10,173 bases of DNA from Candidatus Dadabacteria bacterium (lineage in GTDB: Bacteria; Desulfobacterota_D; UBA1144; Nemesobacterales; UBA2774): assembly GCA_030632765.1 (NCBI GenBank), contig DAOVUC010000032.1, positions 1 to 10,173 on the forward strand. Direction: 5' to 3'. The notes below the pieces were generated by a model that did no database searches, was not told the DNA's origin, and saw only the letters and a program-made list of their open reading frames with translations. Numbering within the stretch: position 1 is the first letter of the stretch; each line of letters begins with the position of its first letter. This document shows positions 1-6,788 of the stretch, in pieces. The position numbers and the translations under genes were made by a program.

Positions 1-6
1 ATAATA

Positions 7-594
7 ATGCTTAAAAGACTTTATAATTGGGTACTCGGCTGGGCAGACACAAAGTACGGAGTCCCAGCGTTGGCGATAGTTTCATTTGCCGAATCCTCAT
101 TTTTCCCGGTGCCGCCTGACCCTTTGCTCATGGCCCTTAGCCTTGGAAAGCCAAAGAGGTCATTCTGGTACGCTCTAGTATGCTCGGTTATGTCTGTGCT
201 CGGAGGAGTTTTCGGATACCTCATCGGATGGGCGCTCTGGGAGCTTGTCAGCGGTTTCTTCTTAACCTATGTTTTCAGCCCTGAGGCATTTGATTACGTA
301 GGAGTTCAATATAAACAAAATGCCTTTCTAGCAATTCTGGGCGCCGCTATCACACCTATTCCCTATAAAGTATTTACCGTAACCGCCGGGGTATTCCATA
401 TAAACTTTTTTTATTTTATACTGGCTTCGGCAATAGGACGATCTGCAAGATTTTTCATTGAAGCGGGATTAATTTATTTCTTCGGCGATAAAATAAGGAA
501 TTTTATTGATAAATACTTTAACCTATTACTTACTCTTTTCTTCGTACTGATATTACTGGGGTTTTTCATTGTTAAGTTCTTGTTAAAACATTAG
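7..594 (+). CDS. DedA/YqaA-family (SNARE-associated/VTT domain) inner-membrane protein
   Basis: A 195-residue, very hydrophobic protein with about five membrane-associated segments (roughly residues 18-45, 50-80, 105-125, 130-160 and 170-192). The N-terminal half has the acidic/proline-rich re-entrant motif typical of the DedA superfamily (AESSFFPVPPDPLLMAL, about residues 28-44). The second half carries TPIPYKVFTVTAG (about 116-128) and a conserved arginine in GRSARFF (about 143-149), as in the YqaA branch. Family members are membrane transporters or scramblase-like proteins linked to undecaprenyl-phosphate or phospholipid flipping and to envelope homeostasis; the substrate of this one cannot be read from sequence. 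The start is the ATG at 7. Only six bases precede it, so its ribosome site and promoter are out of view. It ends in TAG 42 bp before gpgS and could be co-transcribed with it, but nothing links the two functionally. Family call is secure, exact role is not. Confidence 0.88.
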   Translation: MLKRLYNWVLGWADTKYGVPALAIVSFAESSFFPVPPDPLLMALSLGKPKRSFWYALVCSVMSVLGGVFGYLIGWALWELVSGFFLTYVFSPEAFDYVGVQYKQNAFLAILGAAITPIPYKVFTVTAGVFHINFFYFILASAIGRSARFFIEAGLIYFFGDKIRNFIDKYFNLLLTLFFVLILLGFFIVKFLLKH

Positions 595-623
595 TACGTA
601 TAAAGCCTTTGTGCTATTATTAT

Positions 624-631
624 AGGGAGGG
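624..631 (+). promoter_or_regulatory. Strong Shine-Dalgarno of gpgS
   Basis: AGGGAGGG ends five bases before the ATG at 637. It is the clearest ribosome binding site in the window and fixes the gpgS start. Confidence 0.75.
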
Positions 632-636
632 AAAAT

Positions 637-1845
637 ATGGGCGATTTTCACCAGACAGAGACAATATCAACTCTACACAGACTAAAGAAAGATAACATTG
701 AGCAGCTAGAAGAGCAGTTAAATGAGTTCTCAGAAAGCCGTCCAATCGCACTTGTACTTCCCTGCCTGTATTCTGAGCTACAAAGAGTAGCGCTTAAAAA
801 CATATTAGAACATCTAAAAGATGTTACCTACTTAAATGAAATTGTAATAACTATAGGAAGGGCAGACGAAGACCAGTTCAAGCATGCCCAGGAATATTTT
901 TCAGTTCTCCCTCAAAATTATAAACTTATATGGGACGACGGAGAAAAAGTGCAATCACTTTTTAATCTCTTAAAAGAAAACGGCCTTGATGTCGGAGAAC
1001 CCGGGAAAGGAAGAGCGGCCTGGATTGCCTACGGCTATGTGCTGGCCAAAGAATCAAGTGAAGTAATAGCACTGCACGACTGTGATGTTCTTACTTATAA
1101 TAGAGAGCTGCTTGCAAGGCTTTGCTACCCTCTTGCAAATCCAAATATGGATTACGAGTTTTGTAAAGGATATTATCCGAGAGTAACCGACAGGCTTTAT
1201 GGACGAGTTACAAGGTTATTCATATCACCCATCATTAGAGCGCTTAAAAAGATAGTCGGCCATATGCCGTTTTTGGTCTATCTGGATAGTTTCAGGTATC
1301 CGTTAGCCGGCGAATTCTCGATGAAAACGGATCTGGCAAGAATAAACCGTATACCGGCAGATTGGGGACTTGAAGTTGGGTCCCTAGCCGAGGTTTTCAG
1401 AAACGTTTCCATGAAAAGAATTTGCCAGGTAGATCTGGCTGATAACTATGAGCACAAACACCAGGATGTCTCAGCCCATGACGCTGACAGCGGACTTCTT
1501 AAAATGTGTACAGACATATCCACATCACTTTTTACAACATTATCATCAGATGGAGTTCAATTTTCAGACAGCTTATTTAATACCCTCTACGTAACCTATC
1601 TAAGAATAGCCCAGGATTCGATAAAGATGTATCACGATGACGCCGCGATTAACGGGCTATTTTTTGACAGACACGCAGAAGGGCTTGCTGTTGAAACATT
1701 TGTACAGGGTATCAGAATAGCCAGCCAAAAGTTCCTCGAAGACCCACTTGGATCTCCTTTAATTCCTAACTGGAGCAGGGTCACCTCAGCTATCCCTGAT
1801 TTCCTAGATCAGTTAGAGGTTGCAGTTGAAGAAGACAATGCCTAA
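637..1845 (+). CDS. gpgS: Glucosyl-3-phosphoglycerate synthase (GT81 family)
   Basis: A 402-residue cytosolic glycosyltransferase. The GT81 family transfers glucose from an NDP-glucose donor to 3-phosphoglycerate, giving glucosyl-3-phosphoglycerate, the first step of glucosylglycerate synthesis. The GT-A fold begins after an N-terminal helical extension (residues 1-35) with ALVLPCLYSE (38-47). GKGRAAW (123-129) resembles the conserved nucleotide-sugar/acceptor loop. The metal-binding DXD is D148-C149-D150 in ALHDCDV. PLAGEFS (222-228), WGLEVG (243-248) and the histidine-rich YEHKHQ (271-276) are further GT81 signatures. The length and N-terminal extension resemble the longer GpgS enzymes known from Persephonella and Methanococcoides rather than the shorter actinobacterial form. 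The next gene overlaps by 8 bp and encodes the matching phosphatase, which supports the assignment. A mannosyl-transferring (MpgS, GT55) function is the main alternative but fits the motifs less well. Confidence 0.87.
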   Translation: MGDFHQTETISTLHRLKKDNIEQLEEQLNEFSESRPIALVLPCLYSELQRVALKNILEHLKDVTYLNEIVITIGRADEDQFKHAQEYFSVLPQNYKLIWDDGEKVQSLFNLLKENGLDVGEPGKGRAAWIAYGYVLAKESSEVIALHDCDVLTYNRELLARLCYPLANPNMDYEFCKGYYPRVTDRLYGRVTRLFISPIIRALKKIVGHMPFLVYLDSFRYPLAGEFSMKTDLARINRIPADWGLEVGSLAEVFRNVSMKRICQVDLADNYEHKHQDVSAHDADSGLLKMCTDISTSLFTTLSSDGVQFSDSLFNTLYVTYLRIAQDSIKMYHDDAAINGLFFDRHAEGLAVETFVQGIRIASQKFLEDPLGSPLIPNWSRVTSAIPDFLDQLEVAVEEDNA

Positions 1846-2653
1846 AGTTGTAATATTCTCCGACCTAGACGGCACCCTGCTTGACCACAATACTTACTCT
1901 TTTCAGGCGGCATCCGATGCATTAGAGCTTATAAAGTCTAAAAAAGTTCCGCTCGTCTTATGTACTAGCAAAACTCGTAACGAAATAGAGCTATACAGAA
2001 AACTCCTTGATAACAAGTGCCCTTTTATCTCTGAGAACGGAGGAGGAATATTTGTACCGACCGGCTATTTCTCTAAAGAATTTAAATACGATAAGGAAAT
2101 AGATGGGTATAAAGTGATTGAGCTTGGAACCAGAAGGGAAGCCCTTTCGGCTGCTTTGAAGTCAATAAGCAAAGAAACAGGCATACAGATAAAAGGATTC
2201 TCAGATATGAGGGTTAAAGAAATAGCAGAATTAACCGGACTTGATGATGATATGAGCAAACTGGCAATGGAGCGGGATTATAGTGAGCCTTTCCTGATTA
2301 ACAAAGAAGGGAAATATTCTGCAACTATCGAAGAGAAAATTAATCTAAAGGGGTATACGCACACAAGGGGTGGGAGATTTCATCACATATTAGGCGGCAA
2401 CGATAAAGGGAAAGCGGTGAAAATTCTAACAGATTTATATAAACTGGAATTTGGAAGCATAGAAACAGTAGGAATCGGCGACAGTCTCAACGATTTGCCT
2501 ATGTTTGACGCTGTTGATATTCCCATAATTGTCCAAAAACCAAATGGTGAATATGATCCTAAGATCAAGCTACCAAAGCTAACATATGCCGATGGAGCAG
2601 GCCCCTTAGGGTGGAGCTCCTCAATATTAAAGCTCTCTACAAACTTTGACTAA
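1838..2653 (+). CDS. gpgP: Glucosyl-3-phosphoglycerate phosphatase (MPGP-type HAD-IIB)
   Basis: A 271-residue HAD-superfamily phosphatase of the mannosyl-3-phosphoglycerate phosphatase family. In this context it should remove the phosphate from glucosyl-3-phosphoglycerate to release glucosylglycerate. HAD motif I is SDLDGTLLD (nucleophile D9, acid/base D11). Motif II is CTSKTR (T43). The motif III lysine lies in GGNDKGKAV (K190). Motif IV is GIGDSLND (D215, D219). The IIB-type cap occupies about residues 75-180, and GGRFHH (178-183) is typical of the MPGP branch. I chose the ATG at 1838, with GAAGAAG just upstream, over a TTG six codons earlier, because it puts motif I at the usual distance from the N-terminus. 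The start lies 8 bp inside gpgS, indicating translational coupling. Family members often accept both mannosyl and glucosyl substrates, so the glucosyl specificity is inferred from the neighbouring synthase. Confidence 0.87.
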   Translation: MPKVVIFSDLDGTLLDHNTYSFQAASDALELIKSKKVPLVLCTSKTRNEIELYRKLLDNKCPFISENGGGIFVPTGYFSKEFKYDKEIDGYKVIELGTRREALSAALKSISKETGIQIKGFSDMRVKEIAELTGLDDDMSKLAMERDYSEPFLINKEGKYSATIEEKINLKGYTHTRGGRFHHILGGNDKGKAVKILTDLYKLEFGSIETVGIGDSLNDLPMFDAVDIPIIVQKPNGEYDPKIKLPKLTYADGAGPLGWSSSILKLSTNFD

Positions 2654-2674
2654 AATAACTAATAAGAATAGAAT
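2646..2674 (+). promoter_or_regulatory. Sigma70-like promoter for the tonB-family gene
   Basis: TTGACT (2646-2651) and TAGAAT (2669-2674) are separated by 17 bp, and each matches consensus at five of six positions. The -35 box overlaps the last codons of gpgP. The predicted transcript start near 2681 places both copies of the 41-bp repeat in the 5' leader. The match is good, but this AT-rich DNA yields chance matches easily and no transcription evidence exists. Confidence 0.5.
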
Positions 2675-2684
2675 TTAAAAGTTC

Positions 2685-2766
2685 TGGGTGGTAAACTGAG
2701 ATATGGTGAGACAGATTCATATAAGTGGGTGGTAAACTTAGACATGGTGAGACAGATTCATATAAG
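2685..2766 (+). repeat. 41-bp tandem duplication spanning the tonB start region
   Basis: Two adjacent 41-bp copies, 2685-2725 and 2726-2766, match at 39 of 41 positions; they differ at repeat positions 14 (g/t) and 18 (t/c). Each copy carries a GGGTGG ribosome-site-like element, an ATG 11 bp later and the first seven codons (MVRQIHI) of the TonB-family protein. Because 41 is not a multiple of three, the upstream copy is out of frame with the gene and terminates after 10 codons. Confidence 0.92.
2703..2735 (+). CDS. Possible 10-codon upstream ORF (leader peptide MVRQIHISGW)
   Basis: The ATG of the first repeat copy opens a frame of ten codons ending in TAA at 2733-2735, eight bases before the ATG of the second copy. 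Its last codons overlap the GGGTGG element serving the downstream start, so ribosomes ending here could reinitiate at tonB. It may equally be an untranslated by-product of the duplication. Confidence 0.2.
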   Translation: MVRQIHISGW

Positions 2767-3694
2767 AAGGAGGTCCAGACGCCGCAAGAGTAGGCTTATG
2801 CCCTATATTCTGGGCTCAACGGCAATTTTTATACTTATATTATTATTTGTCCACTTGTACTTAATCGACATACTAAATCTAAGAAACCAACTGGCAAAAG
2901 AGGATCAGAAACAGCCGGAATTTATAGAGATAACCGAATTACCTGTACCAAAAGAAAAAGAAACAAAACCACCAAAGGTAACAAAACGGCTAGCTGATAG
3001 GTCTCGTGACGTACCTGAGGAGACAACTAGGGACCGTTTTACAAAGCGCTCGGCGAGCACCCCTCCTGTACCGCCAACTGTCCCCAAACCAGCTGTAAAA
3101 CCCAAGGAACAGCCCAAAAAAGTAGAGCAAAAACCTAAAGAGGAACCCAGGAAACAGATAACAAGATCTGACATTACCAGGCAAAAAGAAGTAGCCTCTT
3201 TACCAGAAAAGCAGTTAAAGAAGGAAAAAAAGACTACTAGAAAAGACACACCGAATTTAACTAGAGAGCAGCTTTTTAGCTCCGCACCACAACCGCAAAC
3301 TCTACCTCAAAACCAAAGGAACCCACAAGATTTTCGTGGGGCTCCGAATATAAAGAAAAAAGAAGATACTGTTAACCTGAGCACAACAGAATTTAAATAC
3401 ATTTCTTACTTTAATAAATTAAAGTGGAAGATAGATTCAGTTTGGTCATATCCCAGGGAGTCTGCATACCGTGGAGAACAGGGAGTGCTTTTTCTAAAGT
3501 TTACTATTAGGAGAAACGGTGACTTGGAGAGTGTTCAATTGATTACATCTTCCGGATATGCCCGCTTAGACAATGAAGCGTTGCGGGCCATTAAAGTCGC
3601 GGCACCTTTTGCCCCATTTCCTAAAGGCTGGGGTGGGCTTGAGAGATTAAATATAACTGCAACGTTTGAATATGGGGGTAGGAGGATTTTTTAA
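2744..3694 (+). CDS. TonB-family energy-transducing protein
   Basis: A 316-residue protein with classic TonB architecture. A short, highly basic cytoplasmic N-terminus (RRRSRRRKSR, about residues 8-17) precedes one transmembrane helix (about 20-44). A long, low-complexity periplasmic linker rich in Pro, Lys and Glu follows (about 50-215). The globular TonB C-terminal domain occupies about 219-316, with the recognisable stretches VWSYPRESAYRGEQG, FTIRRNGDLESVQLITSSG and LDNEALRAI. Such proteins span the periplasm and pass the energy of an ExbB/ExbD motor to outer-membrane transporters. No exbB, exbD or TonB-dependent receptor is in the window, so its partners are unknown and some paralogues have other envelope roles. 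I chose ATG 2744 with GGGTGG upstream; a GTG at 2729 is the alternative. An AAGGAGGT at 2767-2774 encodes arginines and is 23 bp from the next in-frame ATG (2798), too far to drive that start. Confidence 0.85.
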   Translation: MVRQIHIRRRSRRRKSRLMPYILGSTAIFILILLFVHLYLIDILNLRNQLAKEDQKQPEFIEITELPVPKEKETKPPKVTKRLADRSRDVPEETTRDRFTKRSASTPPVPPTVPKPAVKPKEQPKKVEQKPKEEPRKQITRSDITRQKEVASLPEKQLKKEKKTTRKDTPNLTREQLFSSAPQPQTLPQNQRNPQDFRGAPNIKKKEDTVNLSTTEFKYISYFNKLKWKIDSVWSYPRESAYRGEQGVLFLKFTIRRNGDLESVQLITSSGYARLDNEALRAIKVAAPFAPFPKGWGGLERLNITATFEYGGRRIF

Positions 3695-3702
3695 GCGAGC
3701 GT

Positions 3703-3731
3703 GAGAATCAAATTATTGCGACCTGATTCTC
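3703..3731 (+). terminator. Weak hairpin between convergent tonB and purM
   Basis: GAGAATCA (3703-3710) and TGATTCTC (3724-3731) form a perfect 8-bp stem around a 13-base loop, followed on the + strand by a T-rich run. It starts eight bases after the tonB stop and overlaps the last codons of purM. The stem is not GC-rich and the T tract is interrupted by C, so this is at best a weak terminator for tonB. No comparable T run exists on the minus side. Confidence 0.3.
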
Positions 3732-4748
3732 CTGTCTTTTCTTCTTTCTTACTTCTCCAATAAGAGACGCTTTTTCCTTAAGTTTTCCTAATCTTCTTAG
3801 TACTTTCCCTGCATCCTTTGAATCTACGACCAAGACCATCCCAATGCCGCAGTTAAAAGTCCGGTACATTTCTTCTTGCCCTATTTGGCCTTCCTGTTTA
3901 ATAAGCTTCATTATTGGCGGAAGTTTCCATGAAGATGAATCAATCTCGACTGCACAATTCTTGGGAATAACCCTTGGGATATTTTCAAGGAGCCCCCCTC
4001 CCGTGATGTGGGCTGCGGCTTTGATCTCAAAACTCTTGCGGAGATTTAAAATGCTCTTTACATAAATCCTGGTCGGCTCAAGAAGCTCATCCCCTAATGT
4101 GCGCCTAAGGGGTTTTGGCCTATCAGATAGTTTATATTTATTTCTTCCCAAAAGAACTTTTCTTGCGAGTGAGTATCCGTTTGAATGAAGCCCACTTGAA
4201 GCAATTCCGATCACGGCATCTCCCACTTTCACATCCGAGCCGTCAATCACCTGACCCTTATCCACAATCCCCACCACAAAGCCTGCAAGATCAAACTCGT
4301 CCTTCCTATAAAACCCGGGCATTTCGGCAGTCTCACCACCTAAGAGCGCACAGCCTGCCTGCTTACATCCTTTTACGATCCCCTTTACTATCTCTGCCCC
4401 CTCTTTGGGGTTAAGCTTAGAAGTTGCGATGTAGTCAAGAAAAAATAGCGGCTCTGCGCCGCAAGTTACTATATCGTTCACGTTCATTGCCACGAGATCA
4501 ATCCCAACTGTATTAAATCTGCCTGTCATAAAAGCGATTTTAAGTTTAGTCCCCACACCATCAGCCGCGGCAAGGAGAATAGGGTTCTTATATTTTTTTA
4601 AAGGAAGCTCGTAAGCACCGGAAAACCCTCCGAGCTTACCCAGCACCTGTTTATTCGCGGTGGATTTTGCAAGAGGTTTTATCAGATCTACAAACAGGTT
4701 TCCGGCGTCAATATCAACACCTGAGCTTTTATAAGTGGTCTTTCCCAT
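3708..4748 (-). CDS. purM: Phosphoribosylformylglycinamidine cyclo-ligase (AIR synthetase)
   Basis: A 346-residue enzyme of de novo purine synthesis that closes the imidazole ring: FGAM plus ATP gives 5-aminoimidazole ribonucleotide. It is full length for PurM (about 345 residues). The glycine-rich ATP-binding loop is ADGVGTKLK (62-70). MNVNDIVTCGAEPLFFLDY (88-106), GGETAEMPGFY (137-147), GLHSNGYSL (186-194) and ITGGGLLENIPR (about 248-259) are signature segments of the PurM/PurL ATP-binding superfamily. The start is ATG at 4748; no clear Shine-Dalgarno precedes it. It stands alone, without the purN often found beside it, converges on tonB with 13 bp between stops, and diverges from the nitronate monooxygenase gene across 78 bp. 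It is the only gene here ending in TGA, and this TGA sits where PurM proteins normally end, so TGA appears to act as a stop in this genome. Confidence 0.96.
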   Translation of the reverse strand: MGKTTYKSSGVDIDAGNLFVDLIKPLAKSTANKQVLGKLGGFSGAYELPLKKYKNPILLAAADGVGTKLKIAFMTGRFNTVGIDLVAMNVNDIVTCGAEPLFFLDYIATSKLNPKEGAEIVKGIVKGCKQAGCALLGGETAEMPGFYRKDEFDLAGFVVGIVDKGQVIDGSDVKVGDAVIGIASSGLHSNGYSLARKVLLGRNKYKLSDRPKPLRRTLGDELLEPTRIYVKSILNLRKSFEIKAAAHITGGGLLENIPRVIPKNCAVEIDSSSWKLPPIMKLIKQEGQIGQEEMYRTFNCGIGMVLVVDSKDAGKVLRRLGKLKEKASLIGEVRKKKRQENQVAII

Positions 4749-4826
4749 TTAGGAATTGAAACATACCTGATTTAATCTATGAGAGGAATATCTCTTATGT
4801 GATAGTATATTAGTTTTCGAGTGCTT

Positions 4827-5792
4827 ATGATTAATACACAATTCACTGAAATCACGGGATGCCAAGTACCCATACAGCTTGCGGGAATGCCCGGGGTTGC
4901 GACAAATGAGTTAGCTTCCGCTGTTTCAAACTCAGGTGGACTTGGAATGATCTCGGGAACACATATGTCTCCTGAGTTTCTATTGGATGTGATAAACAAT
5001 TTAAAGAAGCTGACTAGTCAGCCTTTTGGAGTTAATTTCCTTATGCCTTTTTTAGACAGGGACTCAGTAAAGATAGCCGCTTTAAAATCAAGGGTTGTGG
5101 AATTTTTCTACGGAGACCCGGACTCTTCACTAGTTGATATCGTTCATAACGAAGGGGCATTAGCATGCTGGCAAATCGGATCAACGAAAGAAGCTTTGCT
5201 TGCGGAGAAAGCAGGATGTGATCTGATAGTCGCACAAGGCACTGAGTCTGGCGGACACGTCAGAGGGGATATCAAACTTCTTTCTTTGCTATCGGAGGTA
5301 CTCGATAGAGTAAATGTTCCGGTCATCGCAGCAGGTGGACTCGGAACTGCTGGTGATATAACCAAAGTGCTCAAATCTGGCGCCGTAGCCGCACGTATTG
5401 GAACAAGATTTCTTGCGGCAAAGGAGTCAGACGCTCATCCCAAATACGTTCAGGCGCTTATAGACGCTAGCGCTGAAGACACTGTGCTTACTGAAACATT
5501 CTCCCTCGGATGGCCCCACGCTCACCACCGAGTGCTTAAATCATGCGTCGCTGAAGTAAACTCGTTTGAAGGTGATATAGTAGGCGAAAGGGATTTGGCA
5601 GGAGAAAAGAAACCAGTGCCCAAAGGAAGCACAGCTCTGCCAACTATAAACACAACAGGAAAAATAGAGGCTATGGCTCTTTATGCAGGAGAGTCAGTTG
5701 GAGCAGTTAAGACCGTGAAGTCTGCCGCTGATATCATGAACGAACTGGTTGAAGGATTACCTTCGGCTTTAGGTACGAGCACCGTTGAATAG
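4827..5792 (+). CDS. Nitronate monooxygenase-like FMN enzyme (2-nitropropane dioxygenase family)
   Basis: A 321-residue TIM-barrel flavoprotein. The family oxidises alkyl nitronates such as propionate-3-nitronate with FMN and oxygen; some relatives act instead as enoyl-ACP reductase (FabK) or dehydrogenase-type enzymes. Visible elements are the N-terminal PIQLAGMPGVATNELASAV (about residues 15-33), the SGGLGMISG flavin loop (about 36-44), GVNFLMPF (68-75), and QGTESGGHVRGD (137-148) with the catalytic-type histidine H144. The phosphate-binding stretch AAGGLGTAGDI (168-178) and IGTRFLAAKES follow. I start at ATG 4827, which gives the N-terminus usual for the family; GTG 4821, two codons upstream, is possible. 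Neither has a good ribosome site. It is transcribed away from purM, possibly from an extended -10 (TGATAGTAT, 4800-4808), and seems monocistronic. The class is clear, the physiological substrate is not. Confidence 0.87.
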   Translation: MINTQFTEITGCQVPIQLAGMPGVATNELASAVSNSGGLGMISGTHMSPEFLLDVINNLKKLTSQPFGVNFLMPFLDRDSVKIAALKSRVVEFFYGDPDSSLVDIVHNEGALACWQIGSTKEALLAEKAGCDLIVAQGTESGGHVRGDIKLLSLLSEVLDRVNVPVIAAGGLGTAGDITKVLKSGAVAARIGTRFLAAKESDAHPKYVQALIDASAEDTVLTETFSLGWPHAHHRVLKSCVAEVNSFEGDIVGERDLAGEKKPVPKGSTALPTINTTGKIEAMALYAGESVGAVKTVKSAADIMNELVEGLPSALGTSTVE

Positions 5793-5796
5793 AACG

Positions 5797-5823
5797 AATA
5801 TCAGTAAAGTCCCCATTGATATT
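5797..5823 (+). terminator. AT-rich hairpin after the nitronate monooxygenase gene
   Basis: AATATCAGT (5797-5805) pairs with ATTGATATT (5815-5823) through nine positions, one of them a G-T wobble, around a nine-base loop. It begins four bases after the TAG at 5792. The stem is AT-rich and no T run follows, so it is not a standard intrinsic terminator; it could instead be an operator-like palindrome upstream of glyQ. Confidence 0.25.
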
Positions 5824-5851
5824 GTGATAAACTTCCAAAAAAGATTAATAA

Positions 5852-5860
5852 TGGTATTAT
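5852..5860 (+). promoter_or_regulatory. Possible extended -10 promoter element of glyQS
   Basis: TGGTATTAT reads as an extended -10 (TG-N-TATTAT), with a poor -35 candidate TTCCAA (5833-5838) 16 bp upstream. It would start a leader of about 35 bases before glyQ. The box sits within a small palindrome, AATAAT-GGT-ATTATT (5847-5861). The 108-bp gap is too short for a glycine T-box and I see no riboswitch in it. Confidence 0.3.
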
Positions 5861-5900
5861 TGTCCCTCATATTTTCTAAGGATTATTTTCGAGATAATAT

Positions 5901-6788
5901 ATGACATTTCAAGAACTGATTTTAGGACTTCAGGAATTTTGGGCTAAAGAGGGATGCATTATTATGCAGCCTTACGATTTGGAAAAGGGCGCCGGGACCT
6001 TTCACCCTGCCACTTTTCTAAGATGTCTTGGCCCCGAGCCCTGGCGGGTAGCCTATGTTGAGCCTTCCAGACGCCCGACCGACGGAAGATACGGCGATAA
6101 CCCCAATAGATTACAGCACTACTATCAGTTCCAGGTGCTGCTTAAACCCTCTCCTATAGACATTCAAGACTTATATCTAGATAGCCTCAGGTTTTTAGGT
6201 ATAGACCCGCTTGCCCACGACATCCGCTTTGTAGAAGACGACTGGGAATCCCCAACGTTAGGAGCATGGGGGTTAGGGTGGGAAGTATGGCTTGATGGTA
6301 TGGAAATTACCCAATTCACTTACTTCCAGCAGGCCGGAGGAATAGACTTAAAACCCGTCTCCGGAGAAATAACATATGGTACGGAAAGAATTGCAATGTA
6401 CTTGCAGGGTGTAGAGAGCGTATACGACCTTGAATGGACCAAAGGCATAACTTACGGAGAGATTCATCACAGAGACGAGTTTGAGTTTTCAAAATACAAT
6501 TTTGAAGAGTCCAATCCAGAAATGCTTAGAGACCTTTTTGACAAGTTTGAGTTGGAATGTAAAAGTTTGACAGAGAAGAGGTTGCCTCTCCCCGCTTATG
6601 ACTATTGTTTAAAATGCTCGCACTCATTTAACTTGCTGGATGCGCGCGGGGCCATCGGAGTTGCTGAACGCGCTTCATATATCGCAAGAGTAAGGGCGCT
6701 TGCAAAGATGTGCGCCGAGGCCTATCTTTTGGAAAGGGAGGAAATGGGCTACCCCCTACTTAAAAAGAATCCATGGCAAAAGAGCTAA
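5901..6788 (+). CDS. glyQ: Glycyl-tRNA synthetase alpha subunit
   Basis: A 295-residue class II aminoacyl-tRNA synthetase subunit that, with GlyS, forms the bacterial heterotetrameric glycyl-tRNA synthetase charging tRNA-Gly. The alpha chain holds the glycine/ATP active site. The N-terminus [14 protein letters not shown] is the family start. [18 protein letters not shown] (about residues 22-39), the motif 2 region with [20 protein letters not shown] (56-75), and [20 protein letters not shown] (125-144) match GlyQ very closely. The class II motif 3 arginine is in [13 protein letters not shown] (about 158-170). Length is normal for the family. A weak purine-rich site (GAGA, 5891-5894) precedes the ATG. 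The last 16 bp, including the TAA, overlap the glyS start, so the subunits are made in a coupled way. Confidence 0.97.
   Translation: MTFQELILGLQEFWAKEGCIIMQPYDLEKGAGTFHPATFLRCLGPEPWRVAYVEPSRRPTDGRYGDNPNRLQHYYQFQVLLKPSPIDIQDLYLDSLRFLGIDPLAHDIRFVEDDWESPTLGAWGLGWEVWLDGMEITQFTYFQQAGGIDLKPVSGEITYGTERIAMYLQGVESVYDLEWTKGITYGEIHHRDEFEFSKYNFEESNPEMLRDLFDKFELECKSLTEKRLPLPAYDYCLKCSHSFNLLDARGAIGVAERASYIARVRALAKMCAEAYLLEREEMGYPLLKKNPWQKS

Noticed and set aside
612..620. Extended -10 TGCTATTAT upstream of gpgS
   Set aside because: A transcript start about seven bases downstream would fall inside the Shine-Dalgarno, and no reasonable -35 is present. Likely chance in AT-rich DNA.
2767..2800. AAGGAGGT at 2767-2774 as the true ribosome site, with tonB starting at ATG 2798
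   Set aside because: The spacing is 23 bases, far too long. It would also remove the basic N-terminus expected before the membrane helix. The motif encodes arginine codons.
4115..4414. 99-residue open frame on the + strand inside purM, and similar antisense frames under tonB, gpgP, the nitronate monooxygenase gene and glyS
   Set aside because: They are opposite-strand or shifted frames of well-conserved genes, with no family resemblance or ribosome site.
5793..5900. Glycine T-box or riboswitch upstream of glyQS
   Set aside because: The 108-bp gap is too short for a T-box. It contains only two small AT-rich palindromes, and no T-box or glycine-riboswitch core sequence is visible.
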